Below the pieces are notes generated by a model, which did not search any database, was not told the DNA's origin, and saw nothing but the letters and a program-made list of their open reading frames with translations. Position numbers and translations under genes: made by a program. From Acidobacteriota bacterium (GTDB taxonomy: Bacteria; Acidobacteriota; Thermoanaerobaculia; Thermoanaerobaculales; Thermoanaerobaculaceae): a stretch of DNA of 64,000 bases. Each line of letters opens with the position of its first letter. Within the stretch, counting starts at the first letter, position 1. Where the stretch lies: positions 1-64,000 of the forward strand of contig PKYI01000087.1 of NCBI GenBank assembly GCA_003133645.1, read 5' to 3'. Of this stretch, positions 48,435 through 56,971 are shown in pieces.

Positions 48435-48461
48435 AACGGGCGGCCTTCGCGGCCGCCCGTT
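48435..48461 (+). terminator. Hairpin terminator after the cytochrome operon
   Basis: AACGGGCGGCC-TTCGC-GGCCGCCCGTT, 11-bp perfect stem ending in TT(TC). Confidence 0.75.
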
Positions 48462-48473
48462 TCATATTCAAGG

Positions 48474-48604
48474 ACAGTGAACAGTGAAGAGGTGAAAGAC
48501 GGAAGACGGAAGAGGAGAGAAGGAAGGAAGACGAGCCTTGTCTTTCTTCCTTCTGCCCTTTCCCTTTCTTCAACTTTTCACTCTAAACTCTTCACTGTTC
48601 ACTT
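48474..48604. repeat. Heptad-phased polypurine/polypyrimidine inverted element, locus D
   Basis: ACAGTGA ACAGTGA AGAGGTG AAAGACG GAAGACG GAAGAGG...; 16-bp perfect terminal arms AGTGAACAGTGAAGAG 48476..48491 and its complement 48588..48603. Confidence 0.8.
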
Positions 48605-48608
48605 GTTC

Positions 48609-49220
48609 TTACCACTCCACCTCCACCTTGATCGGGCCGCCGGAGAAGCGGGACACCAGCACGTGGCGGTTGCGCCTGCCGAAGAGGTAGAGGTCGCGTG
48701 TGATCCGGACGTCCTCGGTGCAGTACTTCTCGATGAGGTCGAGCCGCCCCTCCTTCCACCACGCGAGGGCCTGCAGGCCGTCGGCGCTCTTGGCGGCGCC
48801 GAGCGTGGCCTGCGCCACCGAGTCGAGCTTGGGGCGGAAGCCGAGGCGGTCGTGCAGCTGGAACATGATGTCGAGGGTGGGGACGGTGTCGAACGGGACG
48901 TCGCGGTACCCCTTGAGGACTTCGTAGTCGAAGCCGAGAAGGTTGAAGCCCACGACGAGTTCCGCCGCGCGCAGGTCGTCGATCAGTTGGCCCGCCTCGG
49001 GTTCGCCGTAGCTGCGGAAGCGGTCGTCATTGAAGGAGTACACCACGCCGATCGACATCCCGAGTTCCCGCATCCCGGAGCGGCCGCCGACGTCCTGAAA
49101 CGAGCGCTGCGTCTCGAGATCGAAGACCAGGATGTTGCGGCCGGCGGGCGCCTGGCGCGCCGAGTCGTCCTCGAAAAGGCTGAGCTGGCCGCTCCACTCC
49201 TCGCGTTCGGTGTGTCGCAC
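48609..49220 (-). CDS. Ribonuclease H-like/DEDD 3'-5' exonuclease-fold protein
   Basis: NILVFDLETQRSF...ELVVGFNLLGFDYEVLKGY...PTLDIM...YCTEDVRITRDLYLFG; GTG start inferred. Confidence 0.75.
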   Translation of the reverse strand: MRHTEREEWSGQLSLFEDDSARQAPAGRNILVFDLETQRSFQDVGGRSGMRELGMSIGVVYSFNDDRFRSYGEPEAGQLIDDLRAAELVVGFNLLGFDYEVLKGYRDVPFDTVPTLDIMFQLHDRLGFRPKLDSVAQATLGAAKSADGLQALAWWKEGRLDLIEKYCTEDVRITRDLYLFGRRNRHVLVSRFSGGPIKVEVEW

Positions 49221-49326
49221 GCCGTCGTCCTCCCCGGGGCGGTCAGTGTACCATGCGGATCGCAATGAGGCCCGACCCTTTCTCGGCGGACGTAGCTGGG
49301 CGTTCGGTGCCGGCGGGGGAAGGCGC

Positions 49327-50193
49327 GTGACCCCGGAACGGCGCAAGATCGCCGCGGCGTCGGTGGCGACCTGCACGGCCCTCGCACTGACGGCCGCCAA
49401 GACCGCGGTCGCCGTCACGACGGGGTCCCTGGCGGTAATGGCGGCTGCGGTCGACTCGTTGATGGACGTCGCCTGCTCCGGGCTCAACGCCTACTTCTTG
49501 GGCATCGCGGCCGACCCCCCGGATGCGGAGCACGCGTACGGCCACGGCAAGGCCGAGGCGCTGTCGGGTGTGATTCAAGCGGTGATCATCGCGGTGGGCG
49601 GTCTCTGGCTGGTGGGCCGCGGCATCTGGCGTCTGGCCAAGCCCGAGCGCATCAGCAGTCCCGAAGCCGGCATCGCGGTCGCCGCCGTGGCGCTCCTGGT
49701 TTCGCTGGTGCTCGTCGCCTACCTGCGGCACGAGGCCCGGGCGACGCGCTCGCTCGCGCTGCGGGCGGACGCGTTCCACTACGTCACGGACATTCTCACC
49801 AACGTGGTGGCCGGGGCCGCCCTCGTCCTCTACCGGGTGGTCGGGTGGCGCTGGCTGGACCCTGTCGCCTCGATCGTGATCGCGGTCTACATCGTCGTCA
49901 GCGCGGTGAGGATCCTGCGCGACGCAGGTGACGAGTTGCTCGACCGCGGCCTGCCGCGCGAGGCCGAGGACGAGGTCAACGCCTTGCTGCAGGGGTTCGC
50001 GCCGGAGATCCGCGGCTACCGCGCCTTCCGCTCGCGCCGGGCGGGGGGCACGACGTTCCTCGAGTTCCGGCTCCTGGTGGACAGGGGGGTGTCGTTCGAG
50101 CGCTCGCACGAGATCACCGAGGGGGCGATCCGCCGCATCCGCGAGCGCCACGGCCCGCACACCGAGGTCATGATCGACACCGATCCAGTGTGA
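49327..50193 (+). CDS. Cation diffusion facilitator family transporter
   Basis: TGSLAVMAAAVDSLMDVACSGLNAYFLGIAADPPDAEHAYGHGKAEALSGVIQA...ADAFHYVTDILTNV. Confidence 0.9.
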   Translation: MTPERRKIAAASVATCTALALTAAKTAVAVTTGSLAVMAAAVDSLMDVACSGLNAYFLGIAADPPDAEHAYGHGKAEALSGVIQAVIIAVGGLWLVGRGIWRLAKPERISSPEAGIAVAAVALLVSLVLVAYLRHEARATRSLALRADAFHYVTDILTNVVAGAALVLYRVVGWRWLDPVASIVIAVYIVVSAVRILRDAGDELLDRGLPREAEDEVNALLQGFAPEIRGYRAFRSRRAGGTTFLEFRLLVDRGVSFERSHEITEGAIRRIRERHGPHTEVMIDTDPV

Positions 50194-50197
50194 AGCA

Positions 50198-50267
50198 GGG
50201 CACGCAGGAACCGGGGACCGGGATCCGGGCACAACAAAGTCGTGGCCCGTGGTCCGTGGTCAGAGGA
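50198..50267. repeat. Heptad-phased repeat, locus C
   Basis: GGGCACG CAGGAAC CGGGGAC CGGGATC CGGGCAC AACAAAG TCGTGGC CCGTGGT CCGTGGT CAGAGGA in one 7-nt register between convergent stops. Confidence 0.75.
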
Positions 50268-50750
50268 CTACATCCCGTACAAGCCGTCGTCGTGGGTGGG
50301 GGCGGCGCCGCCGCCCTCGCCCTCGGCGCCGGTCTCGGCTTCGAGCTGGGGGCCGAGTTCTTCCTCGAGCGCGTCGGGGTCCTCTCCGGCTTCGAGGCGG
50401 CGGAACATCTCGTCCATCGTCGGGGTCATCGGCTCGCCGGAGGCCTCGGCCATCCGGCGCATCATCCGCGCCATGACGCGCGGATTCTCGGCGTCCTTCT
50501 CGTCGAGGCCGTCCGCCATCCGCATGACCTCGCTCTCCATGCGCGAGAGCGCCGCCTCGTCGGGTTGGCTTCCCCGGGGTGTCTCAGGCTTCTCCTTGGC
50601 TCTGCCCGCGACCGCGAACGCCGAGGGGACGCGGGTGAGGCCGGGGGCGCCGCACTTCGGGCAGACCGGCTGCCGCGCGGCCGACGGCGCCAGCGACAGG
50701 AAGCTGTAGATCCGGTTGCAGGCAGGGCAAAGGTACTCGAAGATCGGCAC
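50268..50750 (-). CDS. FmdB-type zinc ribbon protein
   Basis: MPIFEYLCPACNRIYSFLSLAPSAARQPVCPKCGAPGLTRVPS; GTG start. Confidence 0.85.
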   Translation of the reverse strand: MPIFEYLCPACNRIYSFLSLAPSAARQPVCPKCGAPGLTRVPSAFAVAGRAKEKPETPRGSQPDEAALSRMESEVMRMADGLDEKDAENPRVMARMMRRMAEASGEPMTPTMDEMFRRLEAGEDPDALEEELGPQLEAETGAEGEGGGAAPTHDDGLYGM

Positions 50751-50831
50751 GTTGCACCTCACGACTCGTCCAGAGCAGCGCCATTCTAGCCGAACGCCTG
50801 ATCCGATGTTGGAGCGGTAGAATGCCGAACC

Positions 50832-52409
50832 ATGGGGTCCAAACCGATCGTCCGCCTTGTGGCGGCGTTTCCGCACCCGCTCGACACAGCGGTGGCGGCG
50901 GCCCGCACCTGCACCTCGTCCGCCGGGGCGATCGTGCCGGAGGCGGTCGCCGCGGGGGCGGCCGCGGTGGGCGAGGCGGGGGACACGGCGCGCGAGCGGC
51001 GCGACGCGCTGGCTCGCTCGCTATACGCCGCCGGCCATCACACGACGTTCCAGCACGCCCACTTCCTGTTCGTGCTGGAGCGGGTGAGCCGCCAGTTCGT
51101 GTGGTCGTTCCTGCACGCGCACCCGTTCGCGAACTCGGAGCAGGTGTCGCAACGCTACGTGAAGGTGTCCCCGGACGCCGTTTTCATCCCCGAGATGGGC
51201 GGCCCGGAAGCGGCCGCGTTCGCCGCGACGGTCGCGGCGCAGCACGAGGCGTACCGGCGGCTGGTCGAGCTGCTGTCACCGGTCGCCGAGGCGGAACTGC
51301 TCGCGCGCTTCCCCAACTGGCGCCGCCACCCGAAGCGGCTGGCCCGGCAGACCGAGCGCAAGGCGCAGGAGGTCGCGCGGGCGGTGCTCCCGGTGGCGAC
51401 GCACACCTCGTTGCTGCACACCGTCTCGTGCCTGACGCTGTTCCGCTACCGGCGGCTCTGCAACCAGCTCGATGTCCCGTCCGAGACCCGCCTCGTAGTT
51501 GACGCGATGGTCGCGGCCGCGCTGGCCCGCGACCCCGACCTTGCCGGTGTGCTCGAGGACCCGATCCCGCTCGAGGCGACGCCCGAGTACGCACTGTTCG
51601 CCGAGTTCCACGGCGGGGCGGCGCAGCCGGCCGCGTTCAGGGAGGAGTTCGACCGCGACCTCGGCGGCCTGACCTCGAAGCTCCTCGGCGGCGGTCGCGA
51701 CAACGTCGAGACCGTGGCGCGGGCGGTGCGCGCGGTGCTCGGGCTGCCAGCCTCCCGTCTCGCTTCCGAGGAGGCGGTCCGGCTCGCCCTCGACCCCGGC
51801 GTGAACCGCCTGCTCGGCGAGGACCTGAACCTCTCGACGCTCTCCAAGCTCGGGCGCTGCCTCCATCACGCGCACTACACGTTCGCCAAGAAGCTGTCGC
51901 ACGCCGCCGACTCGCAGGACCAGCGCCATCGGATGACGCCCGCGGCGCGGCCGCTGCTGGCGGCGGTTGTTGACGACGAACCCGACGTCGTGGTGCCGCG
52001 CCTCGTGACCCATGCGGGCGGCGAGGCACAGACGGTGTTTGACGCGGCCGTGGCGCGCGCCTGGCAAGGGGCGGCGGCGGTGCGGCGCCTCGGCGGGAGC
52101 GGGGAGGCGGCGGGTTACCTGCTGCCCAACGCCCTGGCGATCCGCATGGTCGAGTCGTCCGACCTCCTGAACCTGCACCACAAACACCGGATGCGCCTCT
52201 GCTACAACGCGCAGGAGGAGATCTGGCAGGCGTGCCTCGACGAGGCGCTGCAGATCCGCCAGGCGGAGCCGGCGATCGGGCGCTGGCTGCTGCCGCCGTG
52301 CGCGGTGCGCCAGCGGGCGGGGCGCAAGCCGTTCTGCCCCGAGGGTGACCGCTTCTGCGGCATCCCGGTGTGGCGGCTCGATCCGTGTGACTACCGCCGC
52401 ATCATTTGA
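50832..52409 (+). CDS. Long ThyX-like protein (tandem FAD-dependent thymidylate synthase fold)
   Basis: GHHTTFQHAHFLFVLERVSRQFVW...ANSEQVSQRYVKV and second copy HHAHYTFAKKLSHAADSQDQRHRMTPAARPLL. Confidence 0.72.
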   Translation: MGSKPIVRLVAAFPHPLDTAVAAARTCTSSAGAIVPEAVAAGAAAVGEAGDTARERRDALARSLYAAGHHTTFQHAHFLFVLERVSRQFVWSFLHAHPFANSEQVSQRYVKVSPDAVFIPEMGGPEAAAFAATVAAQHEAYRRLVELLSPVAEAELLARFPNWRRHPKRLARQTERKAQEVARAVLPVATHTSLLHTVSCLTLFRYRRLCNQLDVPSETRLVVDAMVAAALARDPDLAGVLEDPIPLEATPEYALFAEFHGGAAQPAAFREEFDRDLGGLTSKLLGGGRDNVETVARAVRAVLGLPASRLASEEAVRLALDPGVNRLLGEDLNLSTLSKLGRCLHHAHYTFAKKLSHAADSQDQRHRMTPAARPLLAAVVDDEPDVVVPRLVTHAGGEAQTVFDAAVARAWQGAAAVRRLGGSGEAAGYLLPNALAIRMVESSDLLNLHHKHRMRLCYNAQEEIWQACLDEALQIRQAEPAIGRWLLPPCAVRQRAGRKPFCPEGDRFCGIPVWRLDPCDYRRII

Positions 52410-52489
52410 CCAGGCCAGGCGAACGACCGCGCGCCCGGCGGTCGCGCCACACATTCGCGCAACGGTCTCGCGTGCTAGCATCCGGACTC

Positions 52490-53425
52490 GTGAGCACAGC
52501 TGCGAAAACAACTGAGCGGGGCCTGCTGGTCCTCGCTGACGGAGCGCAGGCCGCGTTCGCGGCAGGCGCGGTGGCCGAAATGGCGCGCGCCGGGGTGAGG
52601 TGGCGGTGCGGCGCCGGGGCCGGTCTTGGCGCCCACGTCGCGCTGCTGGCGCTCCTCGGTGAGGCGGCGGAGGCCGAGCGCCGCTGGCGGCGGCAGGCCG
52701 AGCTCGGGTGTCCGCTGTTTCGGTCGCGCCTCGCCGCGGTCCGCGAACGCCTCGGAGAGGCACAGGGTGTCGCGGTGACCCTCGATGCATGGACCTTCGC
52801 CGGTTGGCTCGACGACGCTTCGCTGGCGGAGCACCTCGCGCCGGAGATGGCGGGGGTGCCCGAAAGGCTGAGAGGTTCAGGCGCAACCCTGGCGGTGGCC
52901 GTCGAGGATCTCGGCGCCGGCCGCTCGGCATGGGTCGAGCTGGCCGGTGTCGATGCGTCCGAGGCCGGTGAGGTCGTGCACGCGGCGGCGGCGTTCCCGG
53001 GCGGATGGGGCCCGCGGGCGGTGGCCGGCGGGTGCTGGGCCGGCCCCGTGTGGGGCGGGGTCGGGGCCGCGTTCGGCGGCGACGCGCCGTGGGCCGGGGA
53101 CGCCATCGGGTGGGACGTGGTGTGCGGTTTCCCGGTGCCGGCGCTCGCCCGGCCCGCCCTGGGGGGTTCGCTGGTTGAGCTGATGCAGCGGCGCAGCGAG
53201 GCGCGGGCGGGCGCCGAGGTCGAACGGTGGCTGGCTGCGGGGGCAGGTCGCCCCCTGCGCATCATCGCGCCGGGCGTGGCGGTGTGGCGGGCGTGGTCGG
53301 AGCGTGAGGCAGCGGAGATCGGCGTCGAGTACCCACTGCCGTGGGAACGCAACGGCGAACTGACGGCCGGTGTGCTCGCGTGCGGCGCAGCCGCGGCGAG
53401 AGCCGCAATCGGTCGTGGGTTGTAG
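52490..53425 (+). CDS. Patatin-like fold protein lacking catalytic residues (putative)
   Basis: GLLVLADGAQAAFAAGAVAEMARAGVRWRCGAGAGLGAHVALL ... VVHAAAAFPGGWGPRAVAGGCWAGPVWGGV; GTG start. Confidence 0.5.
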   Translation: MSTAAKTTERGLLVLADGAQAAFAAGAVAEMARAGVRWRCGAGAGLGAHVALLALLGEAAEAERRWRRQAELGCPLFRSRLAAVRERLGEAQGVAVTLDAWTFAGWLDDASLAEHLAPEMAGVPERLRGSGATLAVAVEDLGAGRSAWVELAGVDASEAGEVVHAAAAFPGGWGPRAVAGGCWAGPVWGGVGAAFGGDAPWAGDAIGWDVVCGFPVPALARPALGGSLVELMQRRSEARAGAEVERWLAAGAGRPLRIIAPGVAVWRAWSEREAAEIGVEYPLPWERNGELTAGVLACGAAAARAAIGRGL

Positions 53426-53471
53426 CGCGGGTAGATTTGCCGGGCCCGGTTGCGGGCTCGCGGAGGATGCG

Positions 53472-56400
53472 ATGCGAAGGTTCATCCTGGTTCCGTTCCT
53501 GTCCCTGTGCGCCGGCGTTGCCTTTGCGGTCGCCCCGGCGATGCCGCGGTACCCCGCCCTGGCTCCCGACGGCAGTCGGATCGCGTTCTCCTGGCAGGGC
53601 GATATCTGGGTCGCGCCCGCGACGGGCGGGACGGCGCAGCGGATCACCGCCAACCCGGGCTACGACCACCACCCGGTCTGGTTCCCGGACGGGAAGCGCC
53701 TCGCCTTCACCTCGAACCGCGAAGGCTCGGACGAGGTGTTCGTCGTCGCGCTCGGCGGCGCGGCGCCGCAGCGGCTGACCTTCCACGAGGCGCCCGACCT
53801 CGCCCAGGGCGTGCTCGGCGGCGACGTGGTGTTCACCTCGCGCCGGCACGAGGCGTGGAGCCGGATGCCGGCGGTCTACCGGATCTCGGCGGCGGGGGGC
53901 ACGGAGCGGCTGGCCTGCAAGGTCCTGGCGCTGGAGGCGATACCCTCGCCCGACGGGCGCTACCTCGCGCTGGTGCGCGGCGACACGCCGGCCGACCGCC
54001 GCCACTACCGCGGCGCGGCCAACCGCGACATCTGGCTGTACGAGCTTGCTACCGGCCGGCTCGATCGCCTGACGTCCACGGCGTGGGACGAGGACGGCGT
54101 GGCGTGGGCCGGCAACGGCGTGCTCGTCTTCCGCAGCGACAACGGCGGCCCTGACCGGAACCTGTTCCGACTCGACCTGACGACCCGCAAGGTCACGCAG
54201 CTCACGCACCACGAAGGCGCCGACATCCGTGGCCCGAGCGCCTCGACGGATGGCACGCTCGCGGCGTACGAGCTGTGGGATGCGGTGTGGACGGTGAGGA
54301 CGGACGGCTCCGCCGAGCCGCACAAGCTCGCCTTCGACGTTCCGGCCGATGCGCTGGAACCGGCGGTGACGCGGGCCGACGTCAGGGATGAGGCGGAGCA
54401 GGTGGCCGTGTCCCCCGACGGCGCGCAGGTCGCCCTCGTGGTGCGCGGCGACGTCTTCGTCGTGGCGAGACGCGGCAAGGACCTGACGTCCGTGGCGCCG
54501 CCGCCGACGGTGCGGGTGACCGACACGACCGCGCGGGAGCGCGACGTGGCCTGGAGCCCGGACGGGAAGGAGCTCGTCTACGCCTCGGACCGCTTCGGGC
54601 AGCTCGACCTCTTCAGCGCGCGGCCGGCCGACCGCAACGACGGAAAGTTCTACCGTGCGTCGAGCTTCGTCGAGAGGCGCCTGACGAACTCCCCCGAGGA
54701 CGAGCAGCAGCCCGCATTCTCGCCGGACGGCACGCTGCTCGCGTACGTGCGGGGCAAAGGCGATCTCGTCGTCGCCCGGGCCGACGGGTCCGACCCGAAG
54801 GTGCTGTTCCGGCACTGGGGGCGGATCGAGTTCTCCTGGTCGCCGGATTCCAAGTGGATCGCGTTCTCGCGCGAGGACCAGGCGTTTAACGAGGAGGTCT
54901 GGATCGCCCCGGCGGCGGGTGGCGACGCGGTCGACGTGTCGCAGCACCCGAGCCAGGACACGCGGCCGGTGTGGTCGCCGGACGGACGCCGCCTGTACTG
55001 GCTGTCCAAGCGCCACGCCAACCGGGTCGGCCTCTGGGCGGTGTACCTGACCAAGGCCGACGACGAACGCACCCCCGAAGAGTGGCTCGAACTGTTCGAG
55101 GACGAGGGCGCAAGGAAGCCGGCCGCGCGGGAGGCCGCCGCGGGCGACGAGGAGCGCGGCGAAAAGACCGAACGCCCCGAGCGGCGCAAGCCCAAACCGG
55201 AGGCGAAACCGGTGGCGATCGACTTCGCCGCGATCTACGAGCGCGTGCGGAGTGTGACCGACGTGCCGGGCGACGTCGGCGAGTTCGCCGTGGGGCCCGA
55301 CGCCAAGAGCGTGGCGTTCGTGGCGGCGCTGGAGGGGGAGCGCGACCTCTACAAGGTGCGCTGGGACGGGAAGGAGTTGACGCGCCTGACCACCGGCGGG
55401 ACCGGGCCCAGCCAGGTCGAGTTCTCCCAGGACGGGAAGACGGTCTTCTACCGGACGGCCAAAGGCACCGTCGGCAGCGTGCGGCTGGAAGGCAAGCCCG
55501 GTGATCCGGTGCCGTTCTCGGCCCGTGTCGACGTGGACCGTACGGCGATGCGCGCGCAGGTGTTCGACGAGGCGTGGCGTGAGCTCGACCGCTGGTTTGC
55601 GGATCCCAAATTTCACGGCCACGACTGGAAGGCGCTCCACGACCGCTACCGCCCGCTGGCGCTTGCCGTCGTGGCGCGCCGCGACTTCGACGACGTCGTC
55701 AACATGATGCTCGGCGAGCTCAACGCGTCCCACATGGGGTTCCGCCCGCCGATGGCCGGCCATCGGACGAGGACCGGCGAGCTGGGGGTCGAGGTCGAGC
55801 CGGCGGCGGACGGGAAGGGTGTGGTGATCACCGAGGTGCTTCCCGACACTCCGGCGTCGAGGGTGGATACCAACCTGCGGCCGGGCGAGCGCATCGTAGC
55901 GGTCAACGGCCAGAAGATCGGCCCGCGCGACAACTTCTTCGCGGAGCTGACGGACATGCAGGGGCAACGGGTGCTGCTGCGGGTCATGGGTGAAAAGGGG
56001 CAGCGCGACGTGACCGTCACCGCGGTCGGCCTCGACGACGGGCGGCAGGCGCGCTACCGGACGTGGGTGAAGCAGCGCCGCGCGATCGCGGAGAGACTCT
56101 CGGGCGGGAAGCTCGGGTACATCCACATCCAGGGGATGAACGAGCCGTCACTTGAAGATTTCGAGCGCGACCTCTACGCGGCGGCCCACGGCAAGGAAGG
56201 GCTGCTCATCGACGTGCGCAACAACGGCGGCGGCTGGACCACCGACTATCTGATGGCGATCCTCTCGGTCAAGCGGCACGCCTGGACGCTGCCGCGCGAC
56301 GGCGACCCCACGGTCAGGGCGTACCCCACGGCCGAGCGGCTGCCGCTGCCGGCGTGGACGCGCCCGGCGGCCGCGCTATGCGACGAGGCGAGCTACTCGA

Positions 56401-56711
56401 ACGCCGAGATCTTCTCCTGGGCGTTCAAGACCCTCGGCCGCGGCCCGTTGGTCGGCATGCCGACGTTCGGGGCGGTGATGTCCACCGGCGGCGCGCGGCT
56501 GGCGGACGGTTCGTTCGTCCGCCTGCCGTCGCGGGCGTGGTTCGTCGCGGGCTCCGACGTCGACGAGGAGAACCACGGCTGCATGCCTGACGTCGTCGTC
56601 GAGCAGCCGCCCGCGGACGACTTGGCGCCGGGCGAGGACGCACAGCTCGGCAAGGCCGTGGAGGTGCTCCTGGCGCAGCTCCCGAAGGACTCGTCCCAGT
56701 TGCCGTGGTAG
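53472..56711 (+). CDS. Tricorn-like S41 protease (beta-propellers + PDZ + S41)
   Basis: Repeated PDG.R.AF propeller blades, PDZ, DVRNNGGGWTTDYLM, CDEASYSNAEIFSWAFKTLGRGPLVG. Confidence 0.92.
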   Translation: MRRFILVPFLSLCAGVAFAVAPAMPRYPALAPDGSRIAFSWQGDIWVAPATGGTAQRITANPGYDHHPVWFPDGKRLAFTSNREGSDEVFVVALGGAAPQRLTFHEAPDLAQGVLGGDVVFTSRRHEAWSRMPAVYRISAAGGTERLACKVLALEAIPSPDGRYLALVRGDTPADRRHYRGAANRDIWLYELATGRLDRLTSTAWDEDGVAWAGNGVLVFRSDNGGPDRNLFRLDLTTRKVTQLTHHEGADIRGPSASTDGTLAAYELWDAVWTVRTDGSAEPHKLAFDVPADALEPAVTRADVRDEAEQVAVSPDGAQVALVVRGDVFVVARRGKDLTSVAPPPTVRVTDTTARERDVAWSPDGKELVYASDRFGQLDLFSARPADRNDGKFYRASSFVERRLTNSPEDEQQPAFSPDGTLLAYVRGKGDLVVARADGSDPKVLFRHWGRIEFSWSPDSKWIAFSREDQAFNEEVWIAPAAGGDAVDVSQHPSQDTRPVWSPDGRRLYWLSKRHANRVGLWAVYLTKADDERTPEEWLELFEDEGARKPAAREAAAGDEERGEKTERPERRKPKPEAKPVAIDFAAIYERVRSVTDVPGDVGEFAVGPDAKSVAFVAALEGERDLYKVRWDGKELTRLTTGGTGPSQVEFSQDGKTVFYRTAKGTVGSVRLEGKPGDPVPFSARVDVDRTAMRAQVFDEAWRELDRWFADPKFHGHDWKALHDRYRPLALAVVARRDFDDVVNMMLGELNASHMGFRPPMAGHRTRTGELGVEVEPAADGKGVVITEVLPDTPASRVDTNLRPGERIVAVNGQKIGPRDNFFAELTDMQGQRVLLRVMGEKGQRDVTVTAVGLDDGRQARYRTWVKQRRAIAERLSGGKLGYIHIQGMNEPSLEDFERDLYAAAHGKEGLLIDVRNNGGGWTTDYLMAILSVKRHAWTLPRDGDPTVRAYPTAERLPLPAWTRPAAALCDEASYSNAEIFSWAFKTLGRGPLVGMPTFGAVMSTGGARLADGSFVRLPSRAWFVAGSDVDEENHGCMPDVVVEQPPADDLAPGEDAQLGKAVEVLLAQLPKDSSQLPW

Positions 56712-56768
56712 CACCGCACGCAGTGGCGTGCCTGCGCTAGACTTGGGGTGCAGCCACGGGAGGTGCAG

Positions 56769-56906
56769 ATGAGGATCGAGCGAGTTCGTTCGCGTTCCTG
56801 CGCCGCGGGGCCGGCGTTGATGCTGGGCGCCGCGCTGGCGTGGGGGTGCGCCGCCCTGTTCGCGACCAAGATCGGCGACATCCAAAAGGCGCCGCCGCAA
56901 CGCTAG
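56769..56906 (+). CDS. 45-aa putative membrane/lipoprotein-like peptide
   Basis: MRIERVRSRSCAAGPALMLGAALAWGCAALFATKIGDIQKAPPQR; SD-like GGAGG upstream. Confidence 0.4.
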   Translation: MRIERVRSRSCAAGPALMLGAALAWGCAALFATKIGDIQKAPPQR

Positions 56907-56971
56907 GTCGGGCGCCGCCGGGTGGCGGGCACGGCTGGGGGCGCATCGTACAATCACGGCCGGGAGGCGCG

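Noticed and set aside
53262-56126. 954-aa minus-strand ORF opposite the tricorn-like protease
   Set aside because: Antisense shadow; the plus strand has propeller, PDZ and S41 motifs.
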